Shown piece by piece: positions 1 to 6,414 of a stretch of 13,532 nucleotides of DNA (its first letter is position 1; the number at the start of each line of letters is the position of its first letter). The DNA comes from Tardiphaga sp. (lineage in GTDB: Bacteria > Pseudomonadota > Alphaproteobacteria > Rhizobiales > Xanthobacteraceae). Under the pieces are notes generated by a model that searched no databases, was not told the DNA's origin, and worked only from the letters and a program-made list of their open reading frames with translations. The position numbers were made by a program, and so were the translations under genes. Location: the NCBI GenBank assembly GCA_028290325.1, contig JAQGJY010000183.1, positions 1 to 13,532 of the forward strand, given 5' to 3'.

Positions 1-757
1 TGCGAATGACGACGAGCGATTCGAGCCCTTTGTTGAACGGAAGCTTGCGAAGCGTCGGAGGCAGCGCGATCGGTTGGCCGCGCGCGCGCACGCCATCCTT
101 GCCGAAATCGAATGACAAAATCTGATTGGCGCGCTCGATGCCGACGTAAAGCGTGCCGCCGTCGCGGGCGAGCGATTCGGTATCGAACCAGTTGCGCGCG
201 GTGATCGGGCGTCCGTCGGCGCCGAGGATCGGCGCGGCCTCGACATCGGCGAGGCCGGTCATTTCGCGGCCCGCGTAAATGATGCGGCCGGTGAACCATG
301 AGCCCTTATCGCTGAGCGAGACAAAGCGCTGGCCGGCCTCGTCGATCCGAAACGCCGACAAACCGCCGAAACCGCGAAACGACGATGTCAGCACCAGGCC
401 GCTGCGAAACTGCAATTGGCCGAACATCGTATGCGAGCGATCGCGCAGATCGAAACCAGCGATCGGCCGCGCGCTGACGTCCACCGCCACCGGACCGCGC
501 GGCGTGAGCTCTTCAGGCCGAGGCTGTGGCGGCGGGGGGTGTTGGGCGCGCGCGACGCGGGACAAGGCGAGGGTGGCGAGGCCGGCACCCATTGCCAAAA
601 GGCGACGGCGAGACGTTCTCTCCCCTCCCCCTTGCGCGGAGGCGTCGGAGGTGGGGGTTAGGGAAACGCCGAATCTCGCTGTGGCAGTCGCCCTCCCCGC
701 CCCTCTCGCAAAAGGGGAAAGGGAGCGCGCCTTACGGGTCGCGTCGTCAGCGGTCAC
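1..757 (-). CDS. Esterase-like activity of phytase family protein, Tat-exported, 3' end outside window
   Basis: About 252 codons of the amino-terminal part are present; the carboxy end lies left of the window. From about residue 100 the protein carries blocks typical of the phytase-like beta-propeller family PF13449: GGLSAFRID, FVSLSDKGSW, ADVEAAPILGADGRP, FDTESLA and GTLYVGIERAN. Substrate is unknown. The run SRRRLLAMGAGLATLALS, followed by VARAQ, is a good twin-arginine signal peptide, so periplasmic export is likely. Only three in-frame starts exist: GTG at 757, TTG at 598 and ATG at 592. Only the GTG retains the arginines, so I chose it. It overlaps the cobT stop as GTGA, which suggests translational coupling at the end of the cobS-cobT operon. 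Residues 12-48 or so are encoded by a GC-rich repeat, giving an unusually long n-region. Function is confident at family level only; the start is uncertain. Confidence 0.72.
   Translation of the reverse strand, partial: MTADDATRKARSLSPFARGAGRATATARFGVSLTPTSDASAQGGGERTSRRRLLAMGAGLATLALSRVARAQHPPPPQPRPEELTPRGPVAVDVSARPIAGFDLRDRSHTMFGQLQFRSGLVLTSSFRGFGGLSAFRIDEAGQRFVSLSDKGSWFTGRIIYAGREMTGLADVEAAPILGADGRPITARNWFDTESLARDGGTLYVGIERANQILSFDFGKDGVRARGQPIALPPTLRKLPFNKGLESLVVIR
617..727. repeat. GC-rich palindromic repeat inside the signal-peptide region of the phytase-like gene
   Basis: Runs of C and G alternate: a CTCCCCTCCCCC block near 619-631 faces GGTGGGGGTTAGGG at 650-663, and CCCTCCCCGCCCCTC near 691-705 faces AGGGGAAAGGGAG at 712-724, so each half can fold into a stem. 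This composition and the TTGCG/CTCGCAAAAGGGG loops resemble the short intergenic repeats common in Bradyrhizobium-type genomes. It lies between the cobT stop and the twin-arginine motif of the next gene and is read through without a stop codon. Boundaries are approximate, and family membership is from memory rather than a search. Confidence 0.6.
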
Positions 758-2652
758 GCATTCGCTCGCCGCCGGCGACGCCCCGGCGCGGCCGGAGCCG
801 CCGCGGTTTCGCTGAACAGTTCGGCGAGTTTCTCGGTGATCGCGCCGCCGAGTTCTTCGGCGTCGACGATCGTCACCGCGCGGCGATAATAGCGCGTCAC
901 GTCGTGACCGATGCCGATCGCGATCAATTCGACCGGCGAGCGGGTCTCGATCTCCTCGATGACATAACGCAGATGGCGTTCCAGATAATTGCCGGCGTTC
1001 ACCGACAATGTGGAATCGTCAACCGGCGCACCATCCGAGATCATCATCAGGATCTTGCGCTGCTCGGAGCGGCCGAGCAGGCGCTTGTGCGCCCAGTCCA
1101 GCGCCTCGCCGTCGATGTTCTCCTTGAGCAGACCCTCGCGCATCATCAGCCCGAGATTCTTGCGCGCGCGCCGCCACGGCGCATCCGCCGATTTATAGAT
1201 GATGTGGCGCAGATCGTTGAGGCGCCCGGCATTGGCTGGCTTTCCCGCAGCAAGCCACGCCTCGCGTGATTGCCCGCCCTTCCACGCCCGGGTGGTGAAG
1301 CCGAGAATTTCGACCTTGACGCCGCAACGCTCCAGCGTCCGCGCCAGAATATCGGCGCAGGTCGCGGCCACCGTGATCGGGCGTCCCCGCATCGAGCCGG
1401 AATTGTCGAGCAACAGCGTCACCACGGTATCGCGGAACGTCGCTTCCTTCTCATGCATGAAGGACAACGGATGATGCGGATCGGTGACGACGCGCGACAG
1501 CCGCGCCGGATCGAGAATGCCTTCTTCGAGATCGAACTCCCACGCGCGGTTTTGCTGCGCCATCAGCTTGCGCTGCAGCCGGTTGGCCAGCCGCGCCACG
1601 ACGCCCTGCAAATGCGCCAGCTGCTTGTCGAGATAGCTCCGCAGCCGCTCAAGCTCGTCGTGATCGCAGAGGTCTTCCGCCGCGATCACCTCGTCGAATT
1701 TCGGCGCGAAGGCGTGATATTCCGGCCCGCGCGGTTCGTTCGCGCCCTTGGAATTCGGCCGCGTTGCTTCGCCCGGCGTTTCGTCGTCGCCGAGTTCGCC
1801 GTCCTCGAACGTGTCCGACGTGGAGGACTGCGCGCTTTCCATCGCGGCATCCGCCATCTCGTCGGTCATCGCCTGCGCCTGATCAGCGCTCATTTGCTGC
1901 GCGGCTTCGTTGTCGGGCGCACCTTCGGCGCCGGACTGATCGTTCTCGCCGTTGCGCTCGTCGTCCTCGTTGTCGTCCTCGTCGGACTCGGCGTTGCTAT
2001 TGTCGCCCAGCTCCAACGCCTGCAACAGATCGTGCACGGCGTCGCCGAACTTCGCCTGATTTTCGGTCAGCATATCGAGCCGGTCGAGACGCTTGCCGAT
2101 CTTGTCTTCGAGGATCGGCCGCCAGAGATCGACCATCTTCTTCGCGGCCGCCGGAGGGGCCAAACCCGTGAGGCGTTCGCGCACCAGCATCGCCAGCGCA
2201 TCAGACAATGGCGCGTCGGCGCGATCGGTGATCTCGTCGAATTTGCCGCGATGGAAGTGGTCGTCGAGCATCGCCGTGAGATTCTTCGCCACCCCGGCCA
2301 TGCGGCGTGAACCGATCGCCTCGACGCGGGCTTGCTCGACCGCCTCAAAGACGCCGCGCGCTTGTGGATTGCCGGGCATCAATTTGCGATGAACTTTTGG
2401 ATCGTGGCAGGCCAGCTTGAGTGCGATCGAGTCGGCGTGGCCGCGCACGATCGCGGCGTCGCGCTTGCTCATCTTGCGGGCCGGTTCGGGCAACCGCGCC
2501 TTGCCGGGCGACAGGCCCGGACGCTCGGCTGCGAACGTCACTTCAAGCTCGGGCGCTTTGGCGATCGCGCGCAGGCACGACGTCACCGCCCGCTTGAACG
2601 GCTCGGTCGGCGCTTCTTTCGGGCCGGAGCGGAATTTGGTGCTGGTGGTCAT
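754..2652 (-). CDS. cobT: Aerobic cobaltochelatase subunit CobT
   Basis: CobT works with CobS and CobN to insert cobalt into hydrogenobyrinic acid a,c-diamide in the aerobic vitamin B12 pathway. The product is 632 residues from ATG 2652, very close to the roughly 630 residues of the Pseudomonas denitrificans protein. The amino-terminal half is helical. Residues about 217-300 form a strongly acidic, low-complexity linker (SDEDDNEDDE and similar). The carboxy third is a von Willebrand A domain with the MIDAS signature LLLDNSGSMRG (DNSGS at 416-420). An upstream in-frame ATG at 2691 would add 13 residues and overlap the preceding gene; I prefer 2652, which leaves 10 bp after that gene's stop and fits family length. 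The stop codon at 754-756 overlaps the likely GTG start of the next gene. Co-transcription with cobS is likely. Confidence 0.95.
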   Translation of the reverse strand: MTTSTKFRSGPKEAPTEPFKRAVTSCLRAIAKAPELEVTFAAERPGLSPGKARLPEPARKMSKRDAAIVRGHADSIALKLACHDPKVHRKLMPGNPQARGVFEAVEQARVEAIGSRRMAGVAKNLTAMLDDHFHRGKFDEITDRADAPLSDALAMLVRERLTGLAPPAAAKKMVDLWRPILEDKIGKRLDRLDMLTENQAKFGDAVHDLLQALELGDNSNAESDEDDNEDDERNGENDQSGAEGAPDNEAAQQMSADQAQAMTDEMADAAMESAQSSTSDTFEDGELGDDETPGEATRPNSKGANEPRGPEYHAFAPKFDEVIAAEDLCDHDELERLRSYLDKQLAHLQGVVARLANRLQRKLMAQQNRAWEFDLEEGILDPARLSRVVTDPHHPLSFMHEKEATFRDTVVTLLLDNSGSMRGRPITVAATCADILARTLERCGVKVEILGFTTRAWKGGQSREAWLAAGKPANAGRLNDLRHIIYKSADAPWRRARKNLGLMMREGLLKENIDGEALDWAHKRLLGRSEQRKILMMISDGAPVDDSTLSVNAGNYLERHLRYVIEEIETRSPVELIAIGIGHDVTRYYRRAVTIVDAEELGGAITEKLAELFSETAAAPAAPGRRRRRANA

Positions 2653-2662
2653 GGGCGGCGTT

Positions 2663-3022
2663 TCAGCTTTCCGGCGAGCGACTGGCATCAAACGCGACAG
2701 GACGCATCAGGAGGGCGTCCCAGTCGTAAGGGCATCGAGCATCGAATGTCTTCGCTGGCACGCCAGTCTCGATCTGAGCATCATCCAGGGCATCGTCGGA
2801 GGCCTCGTCGATCGCTTCCAGAACGTGCGGCGCGAGACCGGGATTGTCCTTCAACACCCGCGCGATATGACGTCGCCGCGCGCGCGTCATGAAATCGATC
2901 TCCGAGATGGCCTTGAGCACAGCAACCTGATCCTCAACCCGGCCAACCAGCTCATCCTTGTCGGCCGGGCTTTGGGCCGGCCGGAACCGAGGACTGTCGT
3001 CGATCGTTTTCGTCGCCATCAT
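2663..3022 (-). CDS. Conserved-looking small protein between cobS and cobT, function unknown
   Basis: This 119-residue protein fills the gap between cobS and cobT on the same strand, with about 23 bp after the cobS stop and 10 bp before the cobT start. I do not recognise a domain. Its sequence looks soluble and helical, with no signal peptide or membrane segment. A basic patch RARRRHIARVLKD in the middle is followed by an acidic stretch EAIDEASDDALDD, then a tail with a single Cys-Pro-Tyr-Asp-Trp. The start is uncertain: ATG 3022, ATG 3019, or a GTG at 3040 only 5 bp after the cobS stop, which would give 125 residues. Position inside the operon suggests a role linked to the chelatase or only co-expression; that is inference. 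The reading frame is the only sensible explanation for the gap, so I am fairly sure it is a gene. Confidence 0.75.
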   Translation of the reverse strand: MMATKTIDDSPRFRPAQSPADKDELVGRVEDQVAVLKAISEIDFMTRARRRHIARVLKDNPGLAPHVLEAIDEASDDALDDAQIETGVPAKTFDARCPYDWDALLMRPVAFDASRSPES

Positions 3023-3045
3023 GTCGCTCGCGGCTATCACCCGTC

Positions 3046-4071
3046 TCAGCTCAACGCCACGTTCACCGAACTCTCGGCCAGTTCGGCATTGAAGCAGCGC
3101 TGATAGAATTCGGCGACCAGCGGTCGTTCCAGTTCATCGCATTTGTTGAGGAAGGTGACGCGGAACGCGAAGCCGATATCGCCGAAAATATCGGAATTCT
3201 CCGCCCAGGTGATGACCGTGCGCGGCGACATCACCGTCGACAGATCGCCATTGGCGAAAGCGTTGCGCGTCAGATCGGCGAGCCGCACCATCTTGTTGAC
3301 GATGTCGCGACCTTCCGGGTTGCGATAATGCGGCGCCTTGGCCAGCACGATCTCGACCTCCTCGTCATGCGCCAAATAGTTCAGCGTCGTGACGATCGAC
3401 CAGCGGTCCATCTGGCCCTGGTTGATCTGCTGCGTGCCGTGATAGAGGCCCGACGTGTCGCCGAGACCGATCGTGTTGGCGGTCGAGAACAGACGAAACG
3501 CCGGATGCGGCTTGATGACCTTGTTCTGATCGAGCAGCGTCAGGCGGCCCGAGACTTCGAGCACGCGCTGGATCACGAACATCACGTCCGGGCGGCCGGC
3601 GTCGTATTCGTCGAACACCAGCGCGACGTTATGCTGGAGCGCCCATGGCAGGATGCCGTCACGGAATTCCGTCACCTGCTTGCCGTCGCGGACCACGATC
3701 GAGTCCTTGCCGACGAGATCGATGCGGCTGATGTGGCTGTCGAGATTGACGCGCACGCAAGGCCAGTTCAGCCGCGCCGCGACCTGCTCGATATGCGTCG
3801 ATTTTCCGGTGCCGTGAAAGCCCGTCACCATCACGCGGCGATTGCGCGAGAAGCCGGCGAGGATCGCCAGTGTCGTGGCCCGATCGAAACGATAATCCGG
3901 ATCGGTATCTGGCACGTGCGGATCGGTCTGCGAAAAGGCCGGCACTTCGAGATCGCTGTCGATACCGAACAGCTTTCGCACCGAGACCATTTTGTCGGGG
4001 ATGCCGGTCAAAGGCTGATCGTTCGGCTGAAGCCCGGCGGGTGCGTGCGCTTTGGTCGTGGCGGCGGTCAT
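3046..4071 (-). CDS. cobS: Aerobic cobaltochelatase subunit CobS (AAA+ ATPase)
   Basis: CobS is the AAA+ ATPase of the CobNST cobaltochelatase. It forms a ring with CobT and drives ATP-dependent cobalt insertion by CobN, in the cytoplasm. The product is 341 residues, near the family length of about 330. Walker A is GFHGTGKS at residues 84-91 and Walker B is LVFDEYD at 151-157; a sensor-type stretch FRLFSTANTIG and the conserved end region with MSPRTVITWAEN are present. The start is ATG 4071 because GGAGG lies 4 bp upstream; an ATG at 4116 would add 15 residues without such a site. It is the first gene of the minus-strand operon cobS - unknown protein - cobT - phytase-like protein. No cobN is in the window. 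Confidence 0.96.
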   Translation of the reverse strand: MTAATTKAHAPAGLQPNDQPLTGIPDKMVSVRKLFGIDSDLEVPAFSQTDPHVPDTDPDYRFDRATTLAILAGFSRNRRVMVTGFHGTGKSTHIEQVAARLNWPCVRVNLDSHISRIDLVGKDSIVVRDGKQVTEFRDGILPWALQHNVALVFDEYDAGRPDVMFVIQRVLEVSGRLTLLDQNKVIKPHPAFRLFSTANTIGLGDTSGLYHGTQQINQGQMDRWSIVTTLNYLAHDEEVEIVLAKAPHYRNPEGRDIVNKMVRLADLTRNAFANGDLSTVMSPRTVITWAENSDIFGDIGFAFRVTFLNKCDELERPLVAEFYQRCFNAELAESSVNVALS

Positions 4072-4419
4072 CAATCCTCCGTGGCGCCGGAATTCCGGAA
4101 CCAGTCTGTGGCGCATGATCCGCCAGAATGTGAGTGGTTTGGCGATAACATCATGCGCAATTAAAAGATCAGAACTTCTACGATTGAAGTGCTTGCAAGG
4201 AACCTAGCAGAGACATGCGGCCGGCAGAAGCCCGCGCCTCGGTCTTCCGATTTGCATACATTTCGCTGCGATTTCATCAAGCTATGCGCTGACAGACGCA
4301 TTGGGAAGATAGCCTGATGGAAGGCTGCCTTGCGAATCTGCACGAATTCCAAGCAAGCGGTGGCGTTGGCGAGCAAACGTGCTATCGCGGCAGGGGTTCA
4401 AAGCGACAGGACAATTCGC
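4072..4419. other. Divergent intergenic region between cobS and dedA
   Basis: About 348 bases separate the two divergent starts, so promoters for both must lie here. The region is more AT-rich than its surroundings, mainly around 4130-4200 and 4230-4300. I looked for a cobalamin riboswitch, which would be expected for a B12 operon, and did not see the conserved B12-box core on either strand. Open frames on the minus strand (4161-4376 and 4282-4464) show no recognisable protein and I do not call them. No convincing -35/-10 pair was found. Confidence 0.5.
4076..4080 (-). promoter_or_regulatory. Ribosome binding site of cobS
   Basis: On the minus strand GGAGG sits 4 bases before ATG 4071. It is the strongest Shine-Dalgarno match in this region and decides the cobS start against the upstream in-frame ATG at 4116. 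Confidence 0.75.
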
Positions 4420-5076
4420 GTGACGGTCTACCTTGAGCAAATCATCGCTTTCGTGTCGGCGCATAGCTGGCTGGCCTATCTGACGATTTTTCTGGCGGCT
4501 TTACTGGAGGCGGCGCCGGTGTTCGGCTCGCTGGTGCCGGGTGCCACCATCATCCTCGCGCTCGGCACCTTGACCGCCAGCGGCGAGCTGCAACTGGTGC
4601 CGGCGGTGGGCGGCGCCTTTCTCGGCGCGCTGCTTGGCGATGGCGCATCGTATCTGGTCGGGCACTGGAAACAGCGCAGCATCCTGTCGGCGTGGCCGCT
4701 GTCGCGCTATCCCGGCATCGTTGCGCAAAGCGAAACGTTCTTTCATCGCTACGGCGCGCTGGCGGTGTTCTTTGCCCGCTTTGTCGGGCCGGTGCGCGCC
4801 ATCGTGCCGATCACGGCCGGCGCGCTTGGCATGGCGCCGGCGAAATTCTTCGCGATCTGCGCGGCGGCGACGCTGACCTGGGCCTTCGCGCATATCCTGC
4901 CCGGCGCGCTGGCCAGCGAAGTGCTGGAGCGGCTCGGCGGCTGGCCCGGCGTCCGCGGCGAGATCAAGCATTACTGGATGCCGCTGGTGCTGATCTGCGG
5001 CGTGATCGCGGGGGTCGCGGTCTGGATCGTGCGGCGGCGGCGCGGGATCAACGTGCCGGTGAAGCGGGGAGCTTGA
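4420..5076 (+). CDS. DedA family integral membrane protein
   Basis: DedA proteins are inner-membrane proteins of the SNARE-associated/VTT superfamily; members have been linked to undecaprenyl-phosphate or phospholipid flipping and to envelope homeostasis. The product is 218 residues from GTG 4420, near the usual 200-220. The hallmark stretch FFHRYGALAVFFARF, continued by GPVRAIVPITAG (residues 107-134), is intact, including R110, G112, R120 and R126. Upstream are the re-entrant-loop-like segment with E30 and PGATIILALGTL and the GDGASYLVG block with D74. Three to five hydrophobic segments are visible, with a final membrane helix at about 188-204 followed by VRRRRG, a positive-inside anchor. 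An ATT/ATG-type extension to 4330 adds hydrophilic residues unlike the family, so I prefer GTG 4420, with AGGA about 10 bases upstream. It converges with the J-domain gene. The exact substrate cannot be inferred. Confidence 0.88.
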   Translation: MTVYLEQIIAFVSAHSWLAYLTIFLAALLEAAPVFGSLVPGATIILALGTLTASGELQLVPAVGGAFLGALLGDGASYLVGHWKQRSILSAWPLSRYPGIVAQSETFFHRYGALAVFFARFVGPVRAIVPITAGALGMAPAKFFAICAAATLTWAFAHILPGALASEVLERLGGWPGVRGEIKHYWMPLVLICGVIAGVAVWIVRRRRGINVPVKRGA

Positions 5077-5087
5077 GGCGGAAAACG

Positions 5088-5191
5088 TCATCCGAAGTGC
5101 GAGCGAGCCCGCGCTTGCGCGATTGGCGGGCCTCAAGGGATGATTTCATCGCCGTCGCGGCGCGCGGAAAAAGCGCGGGCCTCAGGGGTGA
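5088..5191. repeat. REP-like palindrome and partial second copy between dedA and the J-domain gene
   Basis: TCATCC at 5089-5094, followed by a GCGAGCGAGC stretch, is answered by CCTCAAGGGATGA ending at 5143, giving inverted ends. A second half-unit GCGGGCCTCAGGGGTGA at 5175-5191 nearly repeats GCGGGCCTCAAGGGATGA at 5126-5143. The pattern matches the TCATCCTGAGG...GGATGA repeats I know from Bradyrhizobium-type genomes. It lies between two convergent stop codons, where such elements often sit and may help end transcription. Boundaries are approximate. Confidence 0.6.
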
Positions 5192-5197
5192 CGAATG

Positions 5198-5842
5198 TCA
5201 CCCCGCCGGACGCACCACGGTCTTGAGATAATTATAGGCCTTGATGACCTCGATCAGGCGATCCTCGGTGGAGCGATCGCCGCCATTGGCATCGGGATGG
5301 TGCTGCTTCACCAGCGCCTTGTACTTTGCCTTCACCGTCTCCAGCGTCGCGTCGGGGCCGAGGCCCATGACGATCAGCGCCTTTTTCTCGGCGTTCATCA
5401 CCTTGCGGGCTTCGGGCTTCGGCGGCTCTGGCTTGTTCGCCCCGGCGCGCCATTTGTTGCGACCGTTCATCTCGTTGAGCATCGCGAACGGATCGTTCGC
5501 GCCGTCGAGTTCGGCGTCCTTCGAGCCCTTGCCGTTGGCGCCCATTTTCCAGGTCGGACGATGGCCGGTCAGCGCGTCCTTCTGGTAGCGCGCCACGGCG
5601 TCCGGGTTCATGCCCTGAAAGAAATTGTAGGACGCGTTATATTCGCGGACGTGGTTGAGGCAAAAATTCCAATACTCGCGCTCGTGCCCGCGCCCCTTGG
5701 GCGCGCGGTGCGGACCCTTGTTCTTGCACTCCGGCCACTCGCACATCTGCGCTTCTTCGCGCGCCTTGGCCTGCGCCTTGGCGCTGGTCTTGTTCGGCTT
5801 GATGCGGATGGAGTCGAAGAATTTTGATGAATCGATGGGCAT
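5198..5842 (-). CDS. J-domain co-chaperone with Cys/His-containing N-terminal region
   Basis: The 214-residue protein ends in a J domain (about residues 152-210: KKALIVMGLGPDATLETVKA onward) with the HPD motif at 182-184, which activates Hsp70 (DnaK) ATPase. Its client is unknown. There is no Gly/Phe region or DnaJ-type zinc finger. Instead the amino-terminal half has C34, C39, C61 and H64 (CEWPEC ... FCLNH), a possible single zinc site, within a basic KAREEAQ/GPHRAPKGRGHERE context. A low-complexity linker rich in Gly, Lys and Pro lies at about 100-147. It is divergent from bolA (about 149 bp), an arrangement I recall in many Rhizobiales next to cobS. The start ATG 5842 has only a weak ribosome binding site but gives the expected length. 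It is cytoplasmic. Confidence 0.9.
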   Translation of the reverse strand: MPIDSSKFFDSIRIKPNKTSAKAQAKAREEAQMCEWPECKNKGPHRAPKGRGHEREYWNFCLNHVREYNASYNFFQGMNPDAVARYQKDALTGHRPTWKMGANGKGSKDAELDGANDPFAMLNEMNGRNKWRAGANKPEPPKPEARKVMNAEKKALIVMGLGPDATLETVKAKYKALVKQHHPDANGGDRSTEDRLIEVIKAYNYLKTVVRPAG

Positions 5843-5899
5843 GGCTGACTATGACAACGCAATGCGGATGGCTTCAAGTCTTGACATTGCAAATGCCCT

Positions 5900-5929
5900 T
5901 TCAGGTTCGTGTGCGTGGCGAAATATATT
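5900..5929 (+). promoter_or_regulatory. Possible promoter of bolA
   Basis: TATATT at 5924-5929 is one base from the -10 consensus, and TTCAGG at 5900-5905 is a weak -35 with an 18-base spacer. The expected start near 5936 would leave about 55 bases before the bolA ATG. A better -35 look-alike, CTTGACAT at 5880, lacks a good -10 at the right distance. This is a guess from motif inspection. Confidence 0.25.
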
Positions 5930-5991
5930 CTGGCGGCCAAGCGGCCGCTTCAGGATTGACGGCCATCGTGGCCCGGCGCTAAGCCGCTCCC

Positions 5992-6261
5992 ATGACCATG
6001 AAGCAGATTATCACCGAAAAGTTGCAGGCAGCCTTTACGCCGGCCCAACTCACCGTCGTCGATGAGTCCCACCTGCACGAGGGCCATGCCGGCCATCGCG
6101 AGGGCGGCGAGACCCATTTCCGGGTGACTATCGTCGCCGCAGCCTTTGCCGGCAAGAGCCGAATCGAGCGTCATCGGATGGTCAACGGCACGCTATCAGC
6201 CGAACTCGCCGCCAGCGTTCATGCGCTGGCGATCAAGGCCCAGGCCCCAGGCGAGGCGTGA
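5992..6261 (+). CDS. bolA: BolA family protein
   Basis: BolA proteins bind [2Fe-2S] clusters together with monothiol glutaredoxins and act in iron-sulfur trafficking and, in some species, as transcription regulators of envelope genes. This 89-residue product is of typical length. It starts with the alpha/beta fold entry ITEKLQAAFTPAQLTVVDES, has the His-rich loop HLHEGHAGHREGGETHFRV (residues 27-45), and the helix-turn region FAGKSRIERHRMVNGTLSAEL with the conserved VHALAIKA near the end. The ATG at 5998 is an alternative that removes two residues; neither start has a strong ribosome binding site. It is divergent from the J-domain gene and converges with the L,D-transpeptidase gene, whose stop lies about 150 bases downstream. 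No glutaredoxin gene is present in the window. Confidence 0.92.
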   Translation: MTMKQIITEKLQAAFTPAQLTVVDESHLHEGHAGHREGGETHFRVTIVAAAFAGKSRIERHRMVNGTLSAELAASVHALAIKAQAPGEA

Positions 6262-6414
6262 ACCGACAAGCCGGTCATTGTGTTGCGCGGACGGCTGTTG
6301 CCGCACAAGAACCCCAAGGCGCAATCGCAAACCCGGGAAGCTGGTCGAGATCGACTTGCCGGCAGTCCGGGCTCGCTCGCGGCGGCCGCTGCTCACGCGC
6401 CGGAACAACCTGTG
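6262..6414. other. Convergent intergenic region between bolA and the L,D-transpeptidase gene
   Basis: This region of about 150 bases separates two convergent stop codons. I see no gene, no strong hairpin with a T-run on either strand, and no repeat. Open frames that cross it are continuations of shadow frames of the neighbouring genes. Confidence 0.5.

Noticed and set aside
1270..2310. Long plus-strand open frame of about 346 residues opposite cobT
   Set aside because: It is antisense to a complete cobT, has no recognisable family, and is His/Arg-rich in the way typical of shadow frames in GC-rich DNA.
4161..4376. Minus-strand frame of 71 residues in the cobS-dedA gap
   Set aside because: No motif or ribosome binding site, and the composition is unlike coding DNA of the neighbours; it may be chance in an AT-richer promoter region.
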